Shown here: piece by piece, positions 26,875 through 35,085 of the stretch
Layout of the letters: every line of letters begins with the position of its first letter
Position numbering within the stretch: the first letter of the stretch is position 1
Assembly (NCBI RefSeq): GCF_042159835.1
Contig: NZ_JBBVGT010000002.1
Coordinates: 1,922,001 to 1,986,000 of the forward strand
Length of the DNA stretch: 64,000 nucleotides
Source: Albibacterium profundi
Lineage (GTDB): Bacteria > Bacteroidota > Bacteroidia > Sphingobacteriales > Sphingobacteriaceae
Direction: 5' to 3'
Notes under the pieces: model-generated
The model's database searches: none
What the model saw: only the letters and a program-made list of their open reading frames with translations
What the model was told of the DNA's origin: nothing
Program-made: the position numbers and the translations under genes

Positions 26875-27180
26875 ATGAGCCAAAGAATCAGAATTAAATT
26901 AAAATCGTACGACTACAACTTAGTTGATAAGTCTGCTGAAAAAATTGTTAAAACTGTTAAGCCTACTGGCGCGGTGGTAAGCGGACCCATCCCTTTGCCG
27001 ACCGAGAAAAAAATCTACACAGTTCTTCGTTCACCGCACGTTAACAAAAAAGCACGTGAGCAGTTTCAGCTGTGTGCATACAAAAGATTGTTAGATATCT
27101 ACAGTTCTAATTCAAAGACGGTTGATGCTTTGATGAAGCTTGAATTACCAAGTGGAGTTGAAGTTGAGATTAAAGTTTAA
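26875..27180 (+). CDS. rpsJ: 30S ribosomal protein S10
   Basis: Small-subunit head protein that also works with NusB in antitermination, 101 residues. Signatures are MSQRIRIKLKSYDYNLVD, TGAVVSGPIPLPTEKK, VLRSPHVNKKAREQFQ. In many bacteria, including many Bacteroidota, rplC and the rest of the S10 operon follow directly. Here a terminator and mgtE follow instead. Confidence 0.97.
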   Translation: MSQRIRIKLKSYDYNLVDKSAEKIVKTVKPTGAVVSGPIPLPTEKKIYTVLRSPHVNKKAREQFQLCAYKRLLDIYSSNSKTVDALMKLELPSGVEVEIKV

Positions 27181-27200
27181 GTAATAGCGATTTTATATGG

Positions 27201-27233
27201 AAAGCCAAGGCAAAATATGCTTTGGCTTTTTTT
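27201..27233 (+). terminator. Intrinsic terminator after rpsJ
   Basis: Arms 27201-27210 and 27220-27229 (10 pairs with one G-U wobble), followed by a run of T. It ends the ribosomal cluster 20 bases after rpsJ. Confidence 0.85.
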
Positions 27234-27342
27234 GTGCATGATATTTGCTAAAAAATATATACTTTTTCGTTGTTCTGCTTTAAAAAACCGACTTTTGTGC
27301 AAGTCAAATTTGAGAATTATGTAACGCTCTAAATTACTTCGT

Positions 27343-28722
27343 ATGGATGAAATAGAAATGTTGACAGATCAAGTTGAATTGTTACTTGAAGAAGGGGATC
27401 CCGTTAAGCTAAACGAATACTTAGATAATCTGAACATTTCTGATGTTGAAGCTTTAATCGACGAGATTCCAGAGTACGCTGATACCTTTATTTCAACCTT
27501 AAGTATAAACCGAGCCGTTAATGTTTTTAGGATTCTCGACTTTCCTACTCAAGAGCGAATTGTAAAAAAATTATCAGGACCAAAAATAGCCGAATTAATA
27601 AACGAATTACCGCCCGATGATAGGACGTCATTCTTTAGTGAATTGCATGGCGATGCAGTAAAGAAATTGATTATTTTACTACCACCTGCTGATAGAAAAG
27701 AAGCTCTTTCGTTACTAGGTTATCCAGAAGAGAGTGTAGGTCGTCTTATGACTCCTGATTATATCACTGTAAAGGAGCACTGGAGCGTAGCGCGCGCACT
27801 TGAACATATCCGTAGATATGGAAAAAATTCAGAAACTATTGACGTTTTGTATGTGATCGACAGCGACGGGGTTTTATTAGACGATATCAGAATTCGCGAA
27901 ATATTGTTGGTTAAACCAGACGTGCTCATTAGTGACCTAATGGATAATCGCTTGATTTCACTAAAGGCGATGGATCATCAGGAAGAGGCTATTACCGTTT
28001 TTAGAATGAACAATCGGGTTGCTCTCCCAGTTACTGATGATCAGCAGATTATGTTGGGCATCGTTACTGTCGACGACATTCTTTGGGTAGCTAATGAAGA
28101 GTATACCGAAGACATGCAGCGAATAGGGGGTACGGAAGCTTTAGATGAACCCTACATGGATATGTCTATCATTAACCTGGTAAAAAAACGTGCAGGATGG
28201 CTGGTGCTACTCTTCTTCGGGCAACTTTTTACGGCGTCGGTTATGGGGCATTATGAAGCGCAATTAGCGGGTGCTCTTATACTGGCTGTGTTTATTCCGT
28301 TAATTATGTCAAGCGGTGGAAATAGTGGATCACAGGCATCGACGCTAATTATTCAGTCGATGGCTATGGGTGATGTTACGTTAAGTGACTGGTGGAACGT
28401 TATGAAACGTGAGCTAATATCTGGTTTGTTGTTGGGTTTGATTCTGGGCGGATTAGGTTTTATGCGTATCTATTTTCAGCAACAGGCATTTGGCGATATG
28501 GGAGAACATTGGTATCTGATCGCAATTGTTGTTAGTTTATCGCTCGTCGGAGTTGTTACGTGGGGTTCATTAATAGGTTCTATGTTGCCGTTCATTTTGC
28601 GACGATTTGGGGCTGACCCCGCTACTTCATCCACGCCTTTCGTAGCCACACTTGTGGATGTGACTGGACTTATACTTTACTTCTCCATCGCGACATACAT
28701 TCTGCGCGGGTTCCTCTTTTAA
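27343..28722 (+). CDS. mgtE: Magnesium transporter MgtE
   Basis: Mg2+ channel of the MgtE family, 459 residues. The N-terminal helical superhelix has the repeated elements FPTQERIVKKLSGPKIAELI and LPPDDRTSFFSELHGDAV. Two CBS domains follow (GRLMTPDYITVKEHWSVARA and RLISLKAMDHQEEAITVFRM). The C-terminal pore has five helices with the conserved MSSGGNSGSQASTLIIQSMA. No M-box or other Mg2+ riboswitch was recognised upstream. Confidence 0.95.
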   Translation: MDEIEMLTDQVELLLEEGDPVKLNEYLDNLNISDVEALIDEIPEYADTFISTLSINRAVNVFRILDFPTQERIVKKLSGPKIAELINELPPDDRTSFFSELHGDAVKKLIILLPPADRKEALSLLGYPEESVGRLMTPDYITVKEHWSVARALEHIRRYGKNSETIDVLYVIDSDGVLLDDIRIREILLVKPDVLISDLMDNRLISLKAMDHQEEAITVFRMNNRVALPVTDDQQIMLGIVTVDDILWVANEEYTEDMQRIGGTEALDEPYMDMSIINLVKKRAGWLVLLFFGQLFTASVMGHYEAQLAGALILAVFIPLIMSSGGNSGSQASTLIIQSMAMGDVTLSDWWNVMKRELISGLLLGLILGGLGFMRIYFQQQAFGDMGEHWYLIAIVVSLSLVGVVTWGSLIGSMLPFILRRFGADPATSSTPFVATLVDVTGLILYFSIATYILRGFLF

Positions 28723-28854
28723 CAATTCTTTGTTAATCGATTTTGAATACACAATATATTAGACATGGTTTACAATGCATGGGCAACAATGAAACATTTT
28801 GTTTGTTGACAGTATAAAGTTTAACTTGGTAAATTATTATTTCTATCCTCCATT

Positions 28855-29862
28855 ATGAGATTAAAAGAGAAAAAGGTCGCCGTTATTGGTGGTGGCAGTT
28901 GGGCTACGGCAATAGTAAGAATGTTGTTAGATAATAGAGAATCAAAAGATTTATATTGGTGGATGAGAAGTGAGGAAGCTCGAAATTCGATTATAAAAGA
29001 TGGTAGAAATCCCAACTATTTAAGCGCGGTCCAAATTGATATCGAGCCAGAAAATATAAGTAACGATATAAACTATATTATTGAAAAGTCGAATATTATC
29101 ATTCTTTGCGTGCCAGCAGCATTTCTTATTGAAACACTGTCCTCGCTAAATCCTGAGAGCCTACAGGGTAAAATCGTTGTATCGGCAATAAAGGGTATTG
29201 TGCCGGAAACCAATCAAATCATTGGAGAATACCTTCAGGTTGAGTATAATATACCTGTTAATGATATAGCTGTTATCAGCGGACCTTGCCACGCTGAAGA
29301 GGTATCTCAACGGAAACTATCCTACCTAACTCTGGGATCGCAAGCAACTGAGGTAGCAGAGCTAATTGCGTCTTTGCTTCATACCAGCTATATAAAAACG
29401 ACAATATCTGAGGATATTTACGGTATTGAATACGCAGCCGTATTGAAAAATATTTACGCTATAGCCAGCGGCATTTGTCACGGTGTAGGTTTTGGGGATA
29501 ATTTTCAAGCAGTATTGATTTCAAATGCGATCCGAGAAATGGCATCGCTTTTAAATGTTGTGCATCCTATTCAACGTGATATAAATGAGTCTGCTTATTT
29601 AGGAGATTTATTAGTTACGGGATATTCACAATTCAGTAGAAATCGTACATTTGGGAATATGATTGCAAAGGGCTATACGGTGCGTTCGGCTCAATTGGAG
29701 ATGAATATGGTTGCCGAAGGCTATTATGCCAGTAAATGTATCCACAGTATCATTAAAGAATTAGAACTCGATTTGCCGATATGTCGTGCCGTCTATGCTG
29801 TTCTTTATGAAAAGCACTCCCCAACTGTTGAGGCTCGACTATTAGCGGAATTGTTGAGTTAA
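28855..29862 (+). CDS. gpsA: NAD(P)H-dependent glycerol-3-phosphate dehydrogenase
   Basis: Makes sn-glycerol 3-phosphate from dihydroxyacetone phosphate for phospholipid synthesis, 335 residues. The nucleotide-binding loop is AVIGGGSWATAIVRML. Other conserved parts are ISGPCHAEEVSQ, the catalytic Lys region EYAAVLKNIYAIASGICHGVG-type (here AAVLKNIYAIASGICHG), and TFGNMIAKGY. The frame has a single good start. Upstream lies a 132-base gap after mgtE in which no convincing promoter was seen. Confidence 0.93.
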   Translation: MRLKEKKVAVIGGGSWATAIVRMLLDNRESKDLYWWMRSEEARNSIIKDGRNPNYLSAVQIDIEPENISNDINYIIEKSNIIILCVPAAFLIETLSSLNPESLQGKIVVSAIKGIVPETNQIIGEYLQVEYNIPVNDIAVISGPCHAEEVSQRKLSYLTLGSQATEVAELIASLLHTSYIKTTISEDIYGIEYAAVLKNIYAIASGICHGVGFGDNFQAVLISNAIREMASLLNVVHPIQRDINESAYLGDLLVTGYSQFSRNRTFGNMIAKGYTVRSAQLEMNMVAEGYYASKCIHSIIKELELDLPICRAVYAVLYEKHSPTVEARLLAELLS

Positions 29863-29904
29863 ATAGCGAGAAAATTATAAATAAATTGTGAAAAAAAGTC
29901 ATTG

Positions 29905-31686
29905 ATGAAACACCAGATTAACTCTAAAATATCCCTTGTTCTGATTGCTTTTATGGTTGTGCTCTCGAGTACGGGCTGTAAACTATTTCGAAAATCACCT
30001 GCTGTGAATGCGGGCGTAGAACAGGTCCATACTGAGACCGTTAAAGAAGCTACAAAGGAAGATGCCAGAGACCTTAAAGGATATAGAAATGGCATGGTTG
30101 TGTCCGCTCATCCGATTGCTTCAGAAGTTGGTCTTTCGGTGTTGAAAAAAGGAGGGAATGCCGTAGATGCTGCAGTTGCAGTACAATTTGCATTAGCAGT
30201 CGTTTATCCGAATGCAGGGAATCTTGGAGGCGGAGGGTTTCTAGTATATCGTTCTGCGTCAGGCGATATCGCTAGTTTAGATTTTCGGGAAAAAGCACCG
30301 GGAGAAGCCTATCGTGATATGTATTTGGATATGCATGGTGAACCAATCGTCGATTTATCATTAAGAGGGCAATTAGCATCAGGTGTGCCGGGTTCAGTCG
30401 ATGGAATGGTTAAAGCGCATCAAAAATATGGTAAACTTTCATGGAAGGAATTAATCCAGCCGGCAATAGATCTGGCAAGTAAGGGTTTTCCGTTAACCGC
30501 GATGCAAGCTCGGGAATTTAATTCAAGACGAGATAACTTTTTAAAATATAACCCCGAAGGAACAGCATTTACGTCGACGGAGAACTGGTCGGGGGGGGAC
30601 ATATTTGTTCAGCTCGAATTAGCACATACCCTTGAGCTAATCAGAGATCATGGACGAGATGGATTCTATGGCGGAGAAACAGCAGAGAAGATTGTCGCAG
30701 AAATGAAAAGTGGTAACGGATTGATCAATTTGCAAGACCTTCGAGACTATGAAGCTCAATGGAGAAAGCCGGTTGTAGGTTCTTATCGTGGATATAAAAT
30801 CATCTCTATGCCCCCGCCTTCGAGTGGAGGTATAGCTTTATTGCAACTGCTTCACAGTGTCGAAGCATTTCCGTTAAAGAAATGGGGGTTTCAGAGCGAT
30901 TCAACAGCACAAGTGATGATAGAGGCAGAACGCCGTGTATATGCAGATCGATCTGAGCATTTGGGTGACCCCGACTTTTATAATGTGCCAGGCGACCAGC
31001 TGATCAATATCAAATACAATGCGATTCGGATGAGTGATATGAACTTTAATCAAGCTACTCCGAGCTCGTCGATTCAGGCAGGGAGTGTGTCTACGCCAGT
31101 TGAAAGCGAAGAGACCACGCATTTCTCGATCGTTGATAAGGAAGGCAATGCAGTTTCGCTGACAACGACGTTAAATGGCTCTTATGGTTCTCAAGTTGTC
31201 GTTAGTGGTGCTGGATTTTTGCTGAATAATGAAATGGATGATTTCTCTGTTAAACCCGGTGCTCCTAATATGTTCGGCCTAACAGGAGGAGTGGCTAACA
31301 GTATTGAACCTGGCAAACGTATGCTAAGCTCAATGACACCAACCATCGTTGAAAACGATGGTCAGTTATTTATGGTCGTAGGCACACCGGGAGGCTCAAC
31401 GATTATCACATCAGTTTTCCAGACCATTTTGAACGTTATCGACTGGGGTATGGGTATGCAAGAAGCCGTGGACGCGCCGCGCTTTCACCACCAATGGCTT
31501 CCGGACCAAGTAGACGCGGAAGCAGCGGCATTTACTCCGGAAATAAGAGCTAGGTTAGATCAAAAGGGATATAAGATCCAAGACCGTGGATCCATAGGCA
31601 GAGTTGATGCAATATTGGTTTCAGAAGACGGAATTCTGACCGGTGGTGCAGATCCTCGCGGCGACGACAAAGCTGTCGGGTATTAA
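29905..31686 (+). CDS. ggt: Gamma-glutamyltransferase, predicted lipoprotein
   Basis: Cleaves the gamma-glutamyl bond of glutathione and related peptides, outside the cytoplasm. A TTG at 29902 opens the frame, but the next codon is ATG (29905), which I use. The signal ends in lipobox STGC (Cys25), so the enzyme is probably membrane-anchored. The precursor is self-cleaved before the conserved Thr in ESEETTHFSIVDKEGNAVS, which becomes the nucleophile. The small-subunit motifs LNNEMDDFS and GKRMLSSMTPTIV and the large-subunit GGNAVDAAVAVQFAL are intact. Length 593 residues is normal. Confidence 0.94.
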   Translation: MKHQINSKISLVLIAFMVVLSSTGCKLFRKSPAVNAGVEQVHTETVKEATKEDARDLKGYRNGMVVSAHPIASEVGLSVLKKGGNAVDAAVAVQFALAVVYPNAGNLGGGGFLVYRSASGDIASLDFREKAPGEAYRDMYLDMHGEPIVDLSLRGQLASGVPGSVDGMVKAHQKYGKLSWKELIQPAIDLASKGFPLTAMQAREFNSRRDNFLKYNPEGTAFTSTENWSGGDIFVQLELAHTLELIRDHGRDGFYGGETAEKIVAEMKSGNGLINLQDLRDYEAQWRKPVVGSYRGYKIISMPPPSSGGIALLQLLHSVEAFPLKKWGFQSDSTAQVMIEAERRVYADRSEHLGDPDFYNVPGDQLINIKYNAIRMSDMNFNQATPSSSIQAGSVSTPVESEETTHFSIVDKEGNAVSLTTTLNGSYGSQVVVSGAGFLLNNEMDDFSVKPGAPNMFGLTGGVANSIEPGKRMLSSMTPTIVENDGQLFMVVGTPGGSTIITSVFQTILNVIDWGMGMQEAVDAPRFHHQWLPDQVDAEAAAFTPEIRARLDQKGYKIQDRGSIGRVDAILVSEDGILTGGADPRGDDKAVGY

Positions 31687-31705
31687 CAATTATGTAAGAA
31701 GTCAG

Positions 31706-31755
31706 ACTATAATAAAAAAAGGGAACTCGAAAGAATTCCCTTTTTTTATTATAGT
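31706..31755. terminator. Bidirectional terminator, 20-bp perfect stem
   Basis: Arms 31706-31725 and 31736-31755 are perfectly complementary. The A7 and T7 runs within the arms supply a U-run on either strand. It lies between the convergent ggt and DEAD-box helicase genes and starts 12 bases before the helicase stop on its strand side. Confidence 0.92.
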
Positions 31756-31766
31756 TTGTTATGTTG

Positions 31767-33608
31767 TTACCAGCGTTTCTTCATTTCGCTTTTGCTTCTT
31801 CCTGAGAAGTCGCGAAAGCCAGAATCTTGCTTTTCTCTAGAACGTTTCTCATAGCCATTTCGAGGTCTTTCCCCTCCATTTCTTGATGAACCGTTTCGGG
31901 AAGAAAAACCATTTCTAGATCGAGATCCACCGCCGTTACGATTGCGACCACGACCGTCGCCTCCTTCACTCGGACGAGCACCGGCGTTCTCTATACGTAC
32001 GTCACGACCATTAAATTCAATATTCTTAAAGTTGGCGTAAAGACTGTCAACATCTTTATCTTCTACTTCAAAGAAAGAATAAACGCCTTTTAGATCGATT
32101 TTGCCAACCGATTTGCCGCTCACTTTTCCATTGTTGCAGATAAAGCCTAGTAAGCTTCCTCTATTGAATTCATCTACAGAACCTAGATTTATAAACAAAC
32201 GGGTAAAACCAACATTGGTTCCATTTCTTCTTCCAGAACGGCCAGATCTGTCGCCTTTTTCTTGAATGCGAACATTATCCGTGTTAACGTTTAAATCCTT
32301 AGCATTTTTGTAATATTCTAAGAAGCGATTAAATTCAACAGATGCGAAGCGCTTGATCAGATCTTCCTTGCTTAACTCCCCAAACTCTTCCATGATACGA
32401 GGAATATAGGGTGCAATTTGCTCGTCGTTTACCGTTACGTTATGAACTTTGTGAATCATTCCAAATAGTTGTTTTTCGCAAACATCGAATCCACTAGGTA
32501 CATCAGCTTTTACAAACTTCTTACCTATAATCCGTTCTATCTGTCTAATTTTGCCAAGTTCTTTAACGTTAATAATAGAGATGGATACGCCTGATTTGCC
32601 TGCACGGGCAGTACGGCCACTTCTATGTGTATAATTCTCAACCTCATCAGGAAGTGAATAATTAATAACGTGCGTTACGTTATTAACATCAATACCGCGA
32701 GAGGCAACATCGGTTGCTATTAATAGCTGGATGCTACGGTCCCGATATTGCTTCATTACTTTATCACGCTGTTGTTGAGACAAATCACCATGTAAGGCAT
32801 TGGCATTATAGCCGTCCTTAATCAAGGCTTCGGCAATATCTTGAGTTTCAATCTTCGTACGACAGAATACAATCCCAAAGATATCCGGATTATAGTCAAC
32901 AATACGTTTAAATGTAGAAAACTTATCAGCTGCGCGTACCACGTAGTACTCGTGCTCAATATTCTCATTTCCAGTATTCTGAGTGCCCATGGTTAATTCC
33001 ATAGGGTCAGTCATGTACTGTTTTGCTATTTTGCGCACTTCTCGTGGCATGGTTGCAGAAAATAACCAAGTTTTTTTCTCTTCCGGAGTGGTAGACAGAA
33101 TATTGTTAATATCCTCTTGGAAGCCCATGTTTAGCATTTCGTCGGCTTCATCTAAAACAACATACTTTACATTTGAAAAGTCGATAGCATTTCTTCCGAG
33201 AATATCTAGCATTCTTCCAGGTGTCGCCACCACAACCTGTACGCCACGACGTATCTGACGGAGCTGATCGCTAATGCTTGCACCGCCGTAAACGGATACA
33301 ATGTGTACATTGCTCATGTTTTTCGCGTACTTCTTCAAGTCGTTTGAAATCTGCAAACATAGCTCTCTCGTAGGGCATAAGATTAATGCCTGAGGATGTT
33401 TTTGCGAAAAGTCGAGTAATTCTAATAAAGGCAAGCCAAAGGCTGCAGTTTTTCCGGTTCCGGTTTGGGCTAATCCGACAAAGTCGTTGCTGCCTTCAAG
33501 TAACACGGGAACGGACTGTTCCTGAATAGGTGTAGGTTTTTCAAAACCTATCTCTGTTAAGGCATTAACAATATCATGACGGATCCCCAGTTCAATAAAT
33601 GGGTTCAT
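31767..33608 (-). CDS. DEAD-box ATP-dependent RNA helicase (DeaD/CshA type)
   Basis: RNA-unwinding enzyme, 613 residues, probably for ribosome assembly and RNA turnover, especially in the cold. Motifs in order: Q motif (GFEKPTPIQEQSVP), AQTGTGKTAAF, PTRELCLQI, VLDEADEML, LFSATMP, ATDVASRGIDV and HRSGRTARAG. The region at about residues 468-545 (GFTRLFINLGS ... GVYSFFEVE) is a DbpA-like RNA-binding domain. The last 60 residues are an RG/RNG-rich disordered tail, typical of Bacteroidota helicases. A -7 element lies upstream. Confidence 0.95.
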   Translation of the reverse strand: MNPFIELGIRHDIVNALTEIGFEKPTPIQEQSVPVLLEGSNDFVGLAQTGTGKTAAFGLPLLELLDFSQKHPQALILCPTRELCLQISNDLKKYAKNMSNVHIVSVYGGASISDQLRQIRRGVQVVVATPGRMLDILGRNAIDFSNVKYVVLDEADEMLNMGFQEDINNILSTTPEEKKTWLFSATMPREVRKIAKQYMTDPMELTMGTQNTGNENIEHEYYVVRAADKFSTFKRIVDYNPDIFGIVFCRTKIETQDIAEALIKDGYNANALHGDLSQQQRDKVMKQYRDRSIQLLIATDVASRGIDVNNVTHVINYSLPDEVENYTHRSGRTARAGKSGVSISIINVKELGKIRQIERIIGKKFVKADVPSGFDVCEKQLFGMIHKVHNVTVNDEQIAPYIPRIMEEFGELSKEDLIKRFASVEFNRFLEYYKNAKDLNVNTDNVRIQEKGDRSGRSGRRNGTNVGFTRLFINLGSVDEFNRGSLLGFICNNGKVSGKSVGKIDLKGVYSFFEVEDKDVDSLYANFKNIEFNGRDVRIENAGARPSEGGDGRGRNRNGGGSRSRNGFSSRNGSSRNGGERPRNGYEKRSREKQDSGFRDFSGRSKSEMKKRW

Positions 33609-33649
33609 GATGTAAATAACACGATAGGCCTAATTGCCTAAGGCGGGTG

Positions 33650-33657
33650 CAAAGGTA
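33650..33657 (-). promoter_or_regulatory. Promoter -7 element (TAccTTTG) for the DEAD-box helicase
   Basis: Minus-strand match to TAnnTTTG, 41 bases upstream of the ATG. No clear -33 element was seen. Confidence 0.55.
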
Positions 33658-33698
33658 CTAGATTAATTTTTAAAATCCTAGTTAATAAATATTTATTT

Positions 33699-34175
33699 TC
33701 AACCTCGAAGACGATCTACGGATTTGATAAGTTTTTCATCTTTTCGTATACCTTTAATAGCAAGTAATATGAAAACACCAGCTATGGGTATTAATAAAGC
33801 TCCTATGCCTATATTTTCCAACTGAAGTGTTTTGTTAACCGTAGTTGTTGCTTCAGCGGCTGTAAAATAAAGCCATATTCCCATTAAAATAATTAAGAAT
33901 AAATTGAGATAAGATAATTGTAATTGTTTTTTTCTATCTGCATAAAAGAAAATAATAACTAATGGTAATAGAGCTACTAGAACCGTTGCAATCGTCTGTA
34001 ATATAAAAGACTCGGTCTGTATGATACCATCCGTTATACCCTGATAGATTCCCGTAATCTTAATGGCCATTGCTGTGCCGAAATTATCAAAATACTGTAA
34101 ATATGGGAATAAGAAAAGGAGCAGAATCGTTAAGCTCGCCAGAAATAACCAGACAGTTTGAATACGTTGAATCAT
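33699..34175 (-). CDS. DUF4293 family four-helix membrane protein
   Basis: Small integral membrane protein, 158 residues, with four hydrophobic helices (about residues 8-26, 55-77, 85-104 and 125-143). The N-terminus MIQRIQTVWLFLASL is characteristic of DUF4293 proteins found across Bacteroidota. Function unknown. It has its own promoter, divergent from truA, and lies upstream of the helicase gene on the same strand. Confidence 0.85.
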   Translation of the reverse strand: MIQRIQTVWLFLASLTILLLFLFPYLQYFDNFGTAMAIKITGIYQGITDGIIQTESFILQTIATVLVALLPLVIIFFYADRKKQLQLSYLNLFLIILMGIWLYFTAAEATTTVNKTLQLENIGIGALLIPIAGVFILLAIKGIRKDEKLIKSVDRLRG

Positions 34176-34203
34176 CGTTGATTTATTTTATACAATAAAA
34201 ATA

Positions 34204-34233
34204 CAAATATAAGATTAAGCCTCTTCCTTCAAA
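34204..34233 (-). promoter_or_regulatory. Promoter for the DUF4293 gene
   Basis: On the minus strand, TTTG (34230-34233), an 18-base spacer, and TAtaTTTG (34204-34211). This is close to the full consensus, with a 28-base leader to the ATG. Confidence 0.7.
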
Positions 34234-34289
34234 ATTGTTTTCTATCGAACAAATAAATCGTCGCCATCAATTTCTAATAACAGAATTCT

Positions 34290-34297
34290 TATCTTTG
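34290..34297 (+). promoter_or_regulatory. Promoter -7 element (TAtcTTTG) immediately before truA
   Basis: An exact TAnnTTTG match ending 5 bases before the GTG start of truA. This spacing puts the expected transcription start at or very near the start codon, which implies a leaderless mRNA. Confidence 0.55.
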
Positions 34298-34302
34298 CTA
34301 CA

Positions 34303-35085
34303 GTGAGAGATGAACATCAAAGATACTGTATCGAAATCGCATATAAAGGGACCGCTTATCACGGTTGGCAAATTCAAGAGAACGCAGTTTCGGTTCAGGA
34401 ATTAGTTGATAAGGCACTGACCACGATTTTGCGTCAGCATATTAAAACTGTCGGTTGTGGTCGAACGGATACTGGAGTTCACGCGAGACAGCTTTTTGCA
34501 CACTTCGATATACACCACGGGCAAACAGATAAACTCGATATTGCTCGTGTTCTGAATGGTTTAAACTCATTGCTTCCAAACGATATCGTTATCAAAGATT
34601 TTTTCTCAGTGGCTTCGGATTTCCATGCGCGTTTTGATGCGATTTCAAGAAGCTATGAATACCATATTCATTTTGGCAAGAACCCTTTTTTACAAGGGTT
34701 TTCTTGGCAGTTGAGAGATAGGCCTGATGTCGGAAGAATGAATGCAGCAGCAGAAATTATGATGACCTATCGAGATTTTAGTTGCTTCAGCAAGTCACAT
34801 ACTCAGGTTTATACAAATAATTGTGAGATCACCTACGCGAAATGGCTGTGGGAGGCAGATGATGTACTGGTGTTTTATATCTCAGCCAATCGTTTTCTGC
34901 GTAATATGGTGCGAGCGATTGTAGGGACGTTGATTTCCATTGGAAATGATTCTACGAAGTCTGCTGATTCTATCCGGGAAATTATAGAAAGTAAAAACCG
35001 GTCACTCGCCGGCACATCGGTTCCAGCCTGTGGCTTGTATCTCACGAAAGTAAGTTATAAAGACATCGAAACATTAGACTCATGA
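34303..35085 (+). CDS. truA: tRNA pseudouridine(38-40) synthase TruA
   Basis: Isomerises U38-U40 in the anticodon stem of tRNAs, 260 residues. The catalytic Asp56 is in GCGRTDTGVHARQLFAH. Other conserved parts are IAYKGTAYHGWQIQ and FLRNMVRAIVGTLISIG. The start is GTG at 34303: family proteins begin a few residues before this IAYKG motif, and no in-frame ATG exists in the preceding 70 bases. The stop overlaps the ABC exporter start by 4 bases (ATGA), so the two are translationally coupled. Confidence 0.93.
   Translation: MRDEHQRYCIEIAYKGTAYHGWQIQENAVSVQELVDKALTTILRQHIKTVGCGRTDTGVHARQLFAHFDIHHGQTDKLDIARVLNGLNSLLPNDIVIKDFFSVASDFHARFDAISRSYEYHIHFGKNPFLQGFSWQLRDRPDVGRMNAAAEIMMTYRDFSCFSKSHTQVYTNNCEITYAKWLWEADDVLVFYISANRFLRNMVRAIVGTLISIGNDSTKSADSIREIIESKNRSLAGTSVPACGLYLTKVSYKDIETLDS

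Noticed and set aside
27184..27342. Possible Mg2+ riboswitch before mgtE
   Set aside because: Only the rpsJ terminator is present; no M-box or similar conserved structure could be seen.
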